From contig JAGYIE010000002.1 of the NCBI GenBank assembly GCA_018402765.1, positions 310,001 to 374,000 of the forward strand: a DNA stretch of 64,000 bases. Direction: 5' to 3'. The stretch's first letter is position 1; each line of letters opens with the position of its first letter. The translations under genes were made by a program, and so were the position numbers. The stretch comes from Vicingaceae bacterium (lineage in GTDB: Bacteria > Bacteroidota > Bacteroidia > Flavobacteriales_E > Vicingaceae). The notes below the pieces were generated by a model. The model ran no database searches. It had not been told where the DNA came from and was given only the letters and a program-made list of their open reading frames with translations. Positions 27,270-34,541 of this stretch are shown here, one piece after another.

Positions 27270-28211
27270 TTATTTAATATCTACTTCAACAGCATTTAAT
27301 ATATCCGAATTCCCTCTAGTAATAAATACGACTATATCCATTTCTGATTTAACAATAGGACCACCACCATCAGGGCCAGATCCATTATAATCAGCAGGTA
27401 AAGTGTAAGAAAAGTTCTCTGTGATTTTTGAACCCTTATCTGTTGCTTTAGTTATCTCAGATCCCCATTGACCTGTAATCAAGTCTCTAAGAACGTGATT
27501 TTGGATATATCCTTCTTGAGGACTACCACCAGACTGCTTAGATGAAATACCAGACTGTAATAATGCTATATTTATATTGTTTGTCATCGTTTCAGCATTC
27601 GTGTAATATAGATCTACTTTTACAGAAATTTCTGTTGAATCTGAACTCCAAGTTGCTTTTACTCCAACATTAACAGGTGCAGGCATTTGAATTACTGCTT
27701 CAGCAGCTGATTTCCAAGCGCCTCTACCCATCGCCATACCATTTTGTTGAGGAGTTGCCCCTAAGTCTGAAGCCAGAATTCTATTTACTTGACCTGCGGG
27801 ATATCCTGAAACTTGAGCTTGGCTAATTAACTGAGATGCATAAGGTGTCGTAAAATCCATCCACCCTGGTGAAGGCTGAGCATAACTGCCTCCATGAACG
27901 GCTATAACAATAAACTTATCTCCTAACTGCTGTTTAATATCTTTAGCAACATCATGACCGTCAGGACAAAATCCACACCTAACACCTGTAAAATCTTCTA
28001 AGACCGCAACTCTACCTGTTGAATCTGTTGAAGCTAAAAAACTAGTATTTCCACCACCAGTTCCGCCACCACCAGTTCCGCCGCCAGTACCACCACTGGT
28101 TCCACCGTCAACATAAGCAGGGTTTGGAGTTAGAGTAGGATCATCTTCACAACTAACAAACGTAAACGATAGAGCTACAAATGCCGCAATAAATAACTTA
28201 TTTTTTTTCAT
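27270..28211 (-). CDS. Omp28-family lipoprotein with thioredoxin-like CxxC
   Basis: I place the start at 28211 ('MKKNKLFIAAFVALSFTF', lipobox 'FVSC', Cys21), eight codons inside the longest frame, because the extension would mask the signal peptide. A Gly/Thr-rich linker ('GGTSGGTGGGTGGGGTGGG') tethers a domain beginning 'RVAVLEDFTGVRCGFCPDGH'; the CGFC motif and 'FIVIAVHGG' fold indicate a thioredoxin-like module of the Omp28-related outer-membrane family. A beta-sandwich follows. Surface or periplasmic location is likely; a redox role is unproven. The gene is separated from its upstream neighbour by 138 bases. Confidence 0.88.
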   Translation of the reverse strand: MKKNKLFIAAFVALSFTFVSCEDDPTLTPNPAYVDGGTSGGTGGGTGGGGTGGGNTSFLASTDSTGRVAVLEDFTGVRCGFCPDGHDVAKDIKQQLGDKFIVIAVHGGSYAQPSPGWMDFTTPYASQLISQAQVSGYPAGQVNRILASDLGATPQQNGMAMGRGAWKSAAEAVIQMPAPVNVGVKATWSSDSTEISVKVDLYYTNAETMTNNINIALLQSGISSKQSGGSPQEGYIQNHVLRDLITGQWGSEITKATDKGSKITENFSYTLPADYNGSGPDGGGPIVKSEMDIVVFITRGNSDILNAVEVDIK

Positions 28212-28333
28212 GATAAACGTTTTTAGATATTTCATATAGTTTAGAACGGCCTAATTTAACCTTTTTTTAGTAAATAATTTACTTTATTTGACAATTAAGT
28301 CGTGAACCAATAATCGATTCTTGAATAAACTTC

Positions 28334-28341
28334 TACTTTTG
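28334..28341 (+). promoter_or_regulatory. -7 promoter element (TACTTTTG) before the YdcF-like gene
   Basis: TACTTTTG matches TAnnTTTG, 8 bases before the ATG at 28350, which would imply a nearly leaderless transcript. No clear -33 element. Confidence 0.45.
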
Positions 28342-28349
28342 TAACGATT

Positions 28350-29036
28350 ATGGGGAGTAAAATACATTCTATTTTTAGTTTCATCTTAAAACTTTTTGGA
28401 GTTCTTTTCGCACTAATTCTCTTGATTAGCCTTACTTCAATTCCTTACTATGCCTACCATCAGTTAGCCGCTCTAGATATAACTTTAGAAAAAAAACCTA
28501 GCGCGATAATCGTGTTAAGCGGCGTTGGAATGCCAAGTCCTGATGCCTTAATTAAACTCTACTTTGCAGGTGAGGCTGCTAATCAATTTCCAAATTCATC
28601 AATTTATCTTGCGCTTCCTGAAAAAGCCGCTCAAGATTCAATTACACCTCTTGGACTAATGAGGACCGAGCTTATTAAGAATGATATTAATTCAAAAAGA
28701 ATTCATTTAGCACCAAAAGGTTACAATACTTATACCCAACTATTAGATTTATCAAAAAAAATCGATAAATCCGCTTCAGTTCTAATAGTTACATCACCAG
28801 AACACATGCTAAGAAGTATATTAACACTTAAAAAGTTAGGGTTTTCTGATGTTGGAGGCTTACCCACATTTGAAGAGCCCAGTGAAGAAGTTTTATTGCG
28901 GTCTCATTCTTCAAAAAGAGATGAAATAGAGAATTTAACAATTAGATATAATATGTGGAGCTACCTTCAATATGAAGTAAAAGTGATGCGGGAATATTTT
29001 GCTCTTAGTTATTATTGGCTGAAAGGTTGGATATGA
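28350..29036 (+). CDS. YdcF/SanA/ElyC-family (DUF218) membrane protein
   Basis: A 228-residue protein with one N-terminal membrane anchor (about 10-33) and a DUF218 domain. Family-like features are 'KPSAIIVLSGVGMPSPDAL', 'AGEAANQFPNSSIYLALP', 'NTYTQLLDL' and 'VLIVTSPEHMLRSILTLKK'. Relatives affect envelope permeability and peptidoglycan precursor metabolism in Gram-negative bacteria, but their chemistry is unclear. It sits between the omp28-like gene and a tRNA gene, apparently as a single transcription unit. Confidence 0.82.
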   Translation: MGSKIHSIFSFILKLFGVLFALILLISLTSIPYYAYHQLAALDITLEKKPSAIIVLSGVGMPSPDALIKLYFAGEAANQFPNSSIYLALPEKAAQDSITPLGLMRTELIKNDINSKRIHLAPKGYNTYTQLLDLSKKIDKSASVLIVTSPEHMLRSILTLKKLGFSDVGGLPTFEEPSEEVLLRSHSSKRDEIENLTIRYNMWSYLQYEVKVMREYFALSYYWLKGWI

Positions 29037-29041
29037 AAAAG

Positions 29042-29116
<75 letters not shown>

Positions 29117-29259
29117 TAATAGTGTGGCAAGAAACAAATGTATGGATTATATTAATAATTATATCTGTGAAGGCGAGAATTAAATGTTTCCATTTAGAAT
29201 CTTTTTGGTTTAAGATATCTTAATTTCGCAACCCCAACCTTTCGAGAACCTTTTGATAG

Positions 29260-30144
29260 ATGCTTTTACAACAACCCTTTATCCAACACTTAGAAATTCA
29301 ACTAAGTAAATATGAAAACCAACCCATTACAATAAACAAAGTGGAGAAAGTTTCAGGTGGTTCTGTAAATAATGCCTATCGGCTTAAGACTGAAAAACAA
29401 TCTTACTTTATTAAGGTTAATAATGAAGACACCTTTCCGGGCCTATTTGAATCAGAGGCTATTGGTTTACAAACCCTACGTATTAAGAGTAACTTCCGTA
29501 TTCCTGAAGTGCTTTTAAAAAGCAACTACCATAACAATGGATATTTGATACTTCGATACGTGCAACAAGAAATACCAAGTCAAAAGTTTTGGATGAAATT
29601 CGGTGAAAATTTAGCCCAATTACATCAGCAGTCTGCCGACTATTTTGGATTGGACGAGAATAATTACAACGGATCACTTATTCAAGTTAATTCTAAAAAG
29701 CTAAGATGGGCAGATTTTTTCGTTGAAAATAGACTGATGTTTCAATGTAAGTTAGCAAGAGATAACCAAAGAGTAGATTCCTTCTTTGTGAACAAAGTAG
29801 AAAAAATATATCCTAAAATAGAACACTTATTTCCAATCGAAAAACCTGCATTACTGCACGGAGACTTATGGAGAGGCAACTTCTTAGTAGGTATAAATGA
29901 CCAACCTTTATTAATAGACCCTGCGGTATACTATGGACATCGGGAAGTAGATATTGCAATGAGTTTACTCTTTGGTGGGTTTAATAAACAATTGTACAAT
30001 CGATATAACGAAGTATTTCCGTTAGAAGCCGGATGGGAAAGCCGAGTAGACATCGCGAACCTCTATCCTTTATTAGTGCATGTAAATTTATTCGGTTCTA
30101 ATTATGCTAAGCGCGTAAGCTCCGTGCTAAACCCGTTTATTTAA
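29260..30144 (+). CDS. Fructosamine kinase-family protein
   Basis: A 294-residue soluble kinase of the fructosamine-3-kinase/ketosamine-3-kinase fold. It shows 'KVSGGSVNNAYRL' with Lys nearby ('SYFIKVN'), the catalytic-loop-like 'LLHGDLWRGNFLV' (Asp/Asn), and the metal-binding 'LIDPAVYYGHREVDIAMS'. Eukaryotic relatives remove sugar from glycated proteins; bacterial ones act on ribulosamines or small substrates. It is convergent with the XRE/S24 regulator, stop codons abutting at 30144/30145. Confidence 0.88.
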   Translation: MLLQQPFIQHLEIQLSKYENQPITINKVEKVSGGSVNNAYRLKTEKQSYFIKVNNEDTFPGLFESEAIGLQTLRIKSNFRIPEVLLKSNYHNNGYLILRYVQQEIPSQKFWMKFGENLAQLHQQSADYFGLDENNYNGSLIQVNSKKLRWADFFVENRLMFQCKLARDNQRVDSFFVNKVEKIYPKIEHLFPIEKPALLHGDLWRGNFLVGINDQPLLIDPAVYYGHREVDIAMSLLFGGFNKQLYNRYNEVFPLEAGWESRVDIANLYPLLVHVNLFGSNYAKRVSSVLNPFI

Positions 30145-30927
30145 CTATTGATTTTTTAGCTTCAACATTTCTTGTTGAAGTTGTAGAAGTATAGTATTCA
30201 TTTGGTTAATTTGAGTTGCAGAATCGTTAGTCTCTGGTATTTCAAAACTAATAATTCCTTTGGCCTGCCACACTTCTAAAACCTCTTCAATTGATATTTC
30301 AAATGGCGAATATAGCTGATTGTCAGAATTCAACACCAATGACTGTTTTGTGCTAATCGTATTAACAACCCGCTTAAAAACTACTCCATCATTAACAGAA
30401 ACGACTATACAAGGCGATTGATTCTGAATAGTGGACCAGTTTTGAACATACTCTGCAATAATATATGAACCAGAAACAACAGGCAACATAGAATCGCCTT
30501 GTATTTGAAATATGCGATAAGTTCTGTCAGTACTTAACTCTGCTAATGGGAGGTTCAATGTTGGTAGTTTTTCTATATACTCTACATCAGCATAACCACT
30601 AAGGTAACTAGCCATTGCTTTTACTGGAACAATGCTAATTTTTTCTTGATTCAATTCGTTAACGATAATAGGCAAAACTCTTAATGCCGAACCTGATACG
30701 TCCTTTTCCTTTGGCACTTCTTTAGATAAATCAATCGAAAGTAAGTCATCTATGTTTACCTTATAATAATGAGCTATCCGCTGTATAATCGTTAACTTAG
30801 GCTCTGCCCGTCCCTCTTCATAAGATCCTATTTTAGGCCGATTAATACCTAACTTATTTGCTAAATCTGACTGAGTTATTCCCTTCTGCTTGCGAAGATA
30901 TTTGATGTTATTTGCAAAAAAATTCAT
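30145..30927 (-). CDS. XRE-family regulator with S24 (LexA/CI-like) domain
   Basis: A 260-residue repressor-type protein. The N-terminal helix-turn-helix reads 'LRKQKGITQSDLANKLGI' and 'YEEGRAEPKL'; the C-terminal half is an S24 peptidase-like fold with 'FQIQGDSMLPV' (candidate Ser) and 'VVFKRVVN' (candidate Lys). The Ser-Lys pair looks intact, so regulated autocleavage as in LexA or CI is possible, though no obvious Ala-Gly cleavage site was identified. Similar single genes are common in Bacteroidota chromosomes without a phage, and no phage genes surround it. It is divergent from a DUF1883-like gene with palindromic sites between them. Confidence 0.88.
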   Translation of the reverse strand: MNFFANNIKYLRKQKGITQSDLANKLGINRPKIGSYEEGRAEPKLTIIQRIAHYYKVNIDDLLSIDLSKEVPKEKDVSGSALRVLPIIVNELNQEKISIVPVKAMASYLSGYADVEYIEKLPTLNLPLAELSTDRTYRIFQIQGDSMLPVVSGSYIIAEYVQNWSTIQNQSPCIVVSVNDGVVFKRVVNTISTKQSLVLNSDNQLYSPFEISIEEVLEVWQAKGIISFEIPETNDSATQINQMNTILLQLQQEMLKLKNQ

Positions 30928-30934
30928 TATTTAT

Positions 30935-31009
30935 TTTGCTAAAAATATTAGTAAACTAATTTTTTGAGTAAGTTTGAGGTGTAAATTTATAGAATACTAA
31001 TTAATTTAG
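30935..31009. promoter_or_regulatory. Palindromic CTAA-N5-TTAG sites between divergent genes
   Basis: CTAA-N5-TTAG occurs at 30939-30951, extended by flanking TTT/AAA into a 21-base imperfect palindrome at 30935-30955, and again at 30997-31009. A third symmetric site, TTAGTAAACTAA, overlaps the first (30948-30959). They are probably operators for the adjacent XRE/S24 regulator. Confidence 0.5.
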
Positions 31010-31013
31010 CAAG

Positions 31014-31280
31014 ATGAAACATATATATCATAAAATTAGGGGGAGTCATCCAGGATACATCGGGATAGAGTTACCGGATGAAGCCGATGTCTTTTTACTC
31101 GATGAAGAAAATTTCAACCGCTTGCGCAGGTCTGCTAATTACAATGGCACACGGATCCTCATTAAAGATCATTATTGTCATTTTCAAAAACCAGTAAATG
31201 GCTCTTGGCATATTGTTATAGAAGGCAAATCGGCGAACTTTAAACCAGATTCAATTAACATTACCTACAGAGCAGCTTAA
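31014..31280 (+). CDS. DUF1883-like small protein, 88 residues
   Basis: A short cytoplasmic protein starting 'MKHIYHKIRGSHPGYIGIEL' with 'ADVFLLDEENFNRL' and the late 'PVNGSWHIVIEGKS', which resemble the DUF1883 pattern (phase 'HWYVTVD' near the C-terminus). Known relatives are often linked with TIR-domain proteins, but none is present. It is divergent from the XRE/S24 gene and shares its palindrome-rich intergenic region, so it is the likely target of that regulator. Function unknown. Confidence 0.7.
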   Translation: MKHIYHKIRGSHPGYIGIELPDEADVFLLDEENFNRLRRSANYNGTRILIKDHYCHFQKPVNGSWHIVIEGKSANFKPDSINITYRAA

Positions 31281-31292
31281 TTAAACATGTTA

Positions 31293-31856
31293 CTACCTAA
31301 TTTTACCTACTAGTTTAAAGTAATCTTTTAACGTTTTATTTAGTGACTTTCGCTGATCCTCTGAAAATATTAATTCCTGTTTAACTCCATCATCATTCAG
31401 ATAGTAAAATTTTGATTCAGCCGCTAGCTGCTCATAAAAAGTGGCTGCAAAAATATAGTTGCTCTCAACATCTTTATTGTTCAATTCAATCACTCCGGAA
31501 CTGTCCTTACTCTGCCACATAATTCCTAAATTTAGTAACTCATTTGGCCAAGGTTCTGCAATAATATAATTCTCATCTTGCAACCAATTACTAACTAACA
31601 TAAAATTAATTGTTGGAACAAGGGTATCTTTTTCTCGAGTTTTAATTCTGTATAAAATAAAACGAGCCTCTTCGTTTTCCTCTCGTTCATAGGAAAAGGA
31701 ACGAATATTTTTGAAATAAAGCTCTGCAGATTCCGTGCTGTAAAAGTTAATCGACTTTAAATCAATTTTTTTAACTTTAGTCCCAAAAACAATGAACAAT
31801 ACTACAACGCCAAGCATTCCGCCCAGCCAATAAAGAAAATACTTTTTTAAATCCAT
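31293..31856 (-). CDS. Membrane-anchored protein of unknown function, 187 residues
   Basis: One N-terminal membrane segment ('FLYWLGGMLGVVVLFIVFG') and a soluble domain of about 155 residues rich in aromatic and charged residues, with 'SFSYEREENEEARFILYRIK', 'VSNWLQDENYIIAEPWPNEL' and 'NYIFAATFYEQLAAESKFYY'. I do not recognise the family. The predicted topology places the domain in the periplasm. It lies convergent to the DUF1883-like gene and divergent from crtZ (42 bases between the ATG here and the longest crtZ frame). Confidence 0.65.
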   Translation of the reverse strand: MDLKKYFLYWLGGMLGVVVLFIVFGTKVKKIDLKSINFYSTESAELYFKNIRSFSYEREENEEARFILYRIKTREKDTLVPTINFMLVSNWLQDENYIIAEPWPNELLNLGIMWQSKDSSGVIELNNKDVESNYIFAATFYEQLAAESKFYYLNDDGVKQELIFSEDQRKSLNKTLKDYFKLVGKIR

Positions 31857-31925
31857 CGATTACGTTCTATTCTGTGCTATAAACATTCATCTTTAATATG
31901 TGTTTAAAAGAAACGAAAAACTGCT

Positions 31926-31933
31926 TAATTTTG
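31926..31933 (+). promoter_or_regulatory. -7 promoter element (TAATTTTG) before crtZ
   Basis: TAATTTTG matches TAnnTTTG and lies within the extended N-terminus of the longest crtZ frame, which argues for the later start at 31940 or 31946. Confidence 0.4.
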
Positions 31934-31939
31934 CGTTCA

Positions 31940-32404
31940 ATGCAAATGATTCTATACATATTATCTACAGTCGCGACTTTTTCTATAATGGAGTTTATGG
32001 CTTGGTTTTCTCATAAATACATCATGCATGGGTTTGGGTGGTATTTACATGAAGATCACCATCAACCGCATAAAGGGTGGTTCGAGAAAAATGATACCTA
32101 TTTTATTTTTTATGCCGTAATCAGTACAGGTTTAATAATTTTATGGGCAGAAGGATACTTTACTTACGGATTATCGATTGGACTAGGAATTTTATTTTAT
32201 GGCATTGCCTATTTTCTAGTACATGACGTATTTATTCACCGAAGATTTAATTGGTTAAAAAATACTGATAATGTTTACTTCAGAGCCATACGAAAGGCGC
32301 ATAAAGTTCATCATAAGCACCAAGGTAAAGAGGATGGAGAATGTTTCGGTATGCTACTCGTCCCAATGAAATACTTTAAAGAAGCTGCTCGGTCGAACAA
32401 ATAA
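31940..32404 (+). CDS. crtZ: Beta-carotene hydroxylase-like di-iron hydroxylase
   Basis: A fatty-acid-hydroxylase superfamily membrane enzyme of about 154 residues. Its histidine clusters are the di-iron ligands: 'HKYIMHGFGWYLHEDHH' near residue 15, 'VHDVFIHRRF' in the middle and 'RKAHKVHHKHQG' near the end. With hydrophobic segments between, this is a strong match to CrtZ, which hydroxylates the beta-ionone ring to make zeaxanthin. The start at 31940 is chosen over 31898 because the longer frame crosses a promoter-like TAATTTTG. It is followed after 41 bases by an FeS photolyase on the same strand. Confidence 0.88.
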   Translation: MQMILYILSTVATFSIMEFMAWFSHKYIMHGFGWYLHEDHHQPHKGWFEKNDTYFIFYAVISTGLIILWAEGYFTYGLSIGLGILFYGIAYFLVHDVFIHRRFNWLKNTDNVYFRAIRKAHKVHHKHQGKEDGECFGMLLVPMKYFKEAARSNK

Positions 32405-32445
32405 GTTTTTTTGAGCGTTGACACTATTTTTAACTTAATGTCGAC

Positions 32446-33981
32446 ATGCCAGATATTCTTCGATTAATTCTAGGAGATCAATTAAATAAAAATCATTCTT
32501 GGTTTTCCAAAGTTGATTCAACAGTCCTTTACTGTCTTTTTGAAATGAGACAAGAAACGGATTATGCACCTCATCATATTCAAAAGGTAGTTGGTTTTTT
32601 TGCCGCTATGCGTTCTTTTGCCGCTCTATTAAAAGAAAGTGGACATCGAATTATCTATTTCCAACTTGATGACTTAAACAATCAGCAGGACTTAGAGAAG
32701 AATATAAAACAGCTGATTAAAGAATACCAAATAGAAAAATTTGAATATCAACTACCCGATGAATATCGATTAGATGAGCAATTAAAGGTAATTTGTCAAG
32801 AAATAAGTATTGAATCAGCAGCAGTTGACTCATCGCATTTTTATACGACAAGAGAAGAGTTAGGCAATCATTTTAAAGGGAAAAAGCAATGGCTAATGGA
32901 AAACTTCTATCGCATGATGCGCCAACAGCATAGAGTCCTTATGGATGGAAAAAATCCTGAAGGTGGAAAATGGAATTATGATGCTAGCAACCGAAAAAAA
33001 TTACCTGCCAAGCATAAACCAACTTCTCCCTTTGTTTTTAATCGTGATGTCTCTGCTATTTATGACATGATTAAATCAAAAGGTGTTAAAACTGTAGGAA
33101 ATATTGACCCTAAGCATTTTCTATGGCCAATTAATCGAGAAGAGAGCTTAAAACAACTCGATTTCTTTTTAGAAAATTGTCTTCACTTATTTGGTGATTT
33201 TCAAGATGCTATGGCTGTAAGCGAATGGAGTATGTATCATGCTAGAATTTCATTCTCATTAAATACTAAAATGCTTTCTGCCAAAGAGGTAATTGATAAA
33301 TCAATTCAATACTATCAAGAGAATTCTAACAAAATAGATATTTCTCAAATTGAAGGATTTGTACGTCAAATTATTGGTTGGAGAGAATATATGCGTGGCA
33401 TATATTGGGCAAAAATGCCTGAGTATAGTCAGCTTAATGAGTTAAATCACCAACGCAAACTACCTGAGTTTTATTGGACAGGTAAAACAAAAATGAATTG
33501 CCTAAAGTCAGCAATTCAACAGTCATTAGAATTTGCTTATGCTCATCACATACAACGACTAATGGTAACAGGAAACTTTGCTTTATTAGCAAATGTAAAT
33601 CCTGACGAAGTAGATGAATGGTATTTAGGAATATACATAGATGCAATTGAGTGGGTAGAAATGCCCAACACTAGAGGAATGAGCCAGTTTGCTGACGGCG
33701 GTATCATTGCTACCAAACCGTACATTTCTTCAGCCAATTATATTGATAAGATGAGCAACTATTGTGGTTCTTGCTTCTATGATAAAAAGAGAAAGACAGG
33801 AGATAAAGCCTGTCCATTTAATAGTTTGTATTGGAATTTTATCTCCCAACATGAAAATTATCTTTCATCAAACCCACGTATGGGCATGATGTTGAATTTG
33901 TGGAGAAAAATGAATGGTGATCAAAAAGCAGAATTGTTAGAACAAGCCAACTACTATTTAGAACACATTAATGAATTATAA
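32446..33981 (+). CDS. FeS-containing bacterial photolyase/cryptochrome-related protein
   Basis: A 511-residue flavoprotein of the FeS-BCP type ((6-4) photolyases such as PhrB). It begins 'ILRLILGDQLNKNHSWF', the family's Rossmann start. Four cysteines match the [4Fe-4S] ligands: one in 'MNCLKSAIQQ' and three in 'NYCGSCFYDKKRKTGDKACP'. The FAD region contains 'GFVRQIIGWREYMRGIYW' and 'GNFALLANVNPDEVDEWYLG'. It should use light to repair pyrimidine dimers, with an 8-ribityllumazine antenna in known relatives. It lies directly after crtZ, so both likely serve light protection. The stop overlaps the convergent gene by 6 bases. Confidence 0.92.
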   Translation: MPDILRLILGDQLNKNHSWFSKVDSTVLYCLFEMRQETDYAPHHIQKVVGFFAAMRSFAALLKESGHRIIYFQLDDLNNQQDLEKNIKQLIKEYQIEKFEYQLPDEYRLDEQLKVICQEISIESAAVDSSHFYTTREELGNHFKGKKQWLMENFYRMMRQQHRVLMDGKNPEGGKWNYDASNRKKLPAKHKPTSPFVFNRDVSAIYDMIKSKGVKTVGNIDPKHFLWPINREESLKQLDFFLENCLHLFGDFQDAMAVSEWSMYHARISFSLNTKMLSAKEVIDKSIQYYQENSNKIDISQIEGFVRQIIGWREYMRGIYWAKMPEYSQLNELNHQRKLPEFYWTGKTKMNCLKSAIQQSLEFAYAHHIQRLMVTGNFALLANVNPDEVDEWYLGIYIDAIEWVEMPNTRGMSQFADGGIIATKPYISSANYIDKMSNYCGSCFYDKKRKTGDKACPFNSLYWNFISQHENYLSSNPRMGMMLNLWRKMNGDQKAELLEQANYYLEHINEL

Positions 33982-34365
33982 TACTAATCGACTTAATTGA
34001 TCCTGAAGACGCTGCGTCGTCATACTAACAATACGCTTGTTCAGTTCATTTAGCTCATTTAAATATTCCGAATATTCATTTACAGTAAAAAAAGCAGTAA
34101 TAATTGCTATAAATTGATTCTTTATTCGTTGGTCTTTTTTTAGTGTATCACGAATAATTTCTAATTGTACTTTTTGGTTTAATGCTGAAAATGTTCGATG
34201 GTTTTTTTTAAGGTATTCTTTAAATATTTCTAAAATCAATGCATTTTGAAACTTAAGAATTGGTCGCAACACTTTATTTTGAAATAACTCTATAGCTAAG
34301 GTTTCTTGCTCAGGCAATTCTATATTGACTCTTATTTCTTGTAAAACTTCATCTCTCTCTTTCAT
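33976..34365 (-). CDS. Conserved helical protein of unknown function, 129 residues
   Basis: An all-helical cytoplasmic protein without signal or metal motifs: 'LRPILKFQNALILEIFKEYL' and 'IKNQFIAIITAFFTVNEYSE'. I recall a Flavobacteriia family of this kind, sometimes labelled glyoxalase; no glyoxalase motif is visible and I do not accept that name. Its 3' end overlaps the photolyase stop tail-to-tail by six bases. Confidence 0.7.
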   Translation of the reverse strand: MKERDEVLQEIRVNIELPEQETLAIELFQNKVLRPILKFQNALILEIFKEYLKKNHRTFSALNQKVQLEIIRDTLKKDQRIKNQFIAIITAFFTVNEYSEYLNELNELNKRIVSMTTQRLQDQLSRLVL

Positions 34366-34487
34366 ACTAATAAAACAACCGTCTTCTATACTATGTTTTT
34401 GCTGAATCGCTTTATTTACCTCCTTTTGATAACGTAAAATTTACGTTGAAGGATCAGGTTTAATTAATTCATAACTTAAAACTAAAC

Positions 34488-34515
34488 TTGGCGGTTGGTA
34501 GTTTCAATAGATTTG
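34488..34515 (+). promoter_or_regulatory. Bacteroidota promoter (TTG-N17-TAGATTTG) before the anchor-I gene
   Basis: TTG at 34488-34490 and TAGATTTG at 34508-34515 are separated by 17 bases, a good match to the -33/-7 pattern. The ATG follows at 34542. Confidence 0.6.
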
Positions 34516-34541
34516 CAACATAAAACTAAAAAGAAACTGGT

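Noticed and set aside
30145-30927. Prophage repressor marking a prophage
   Set aside because: The regulator has an S24 domain like CI, but no integrase, capsid or other phage gene lies nearby.
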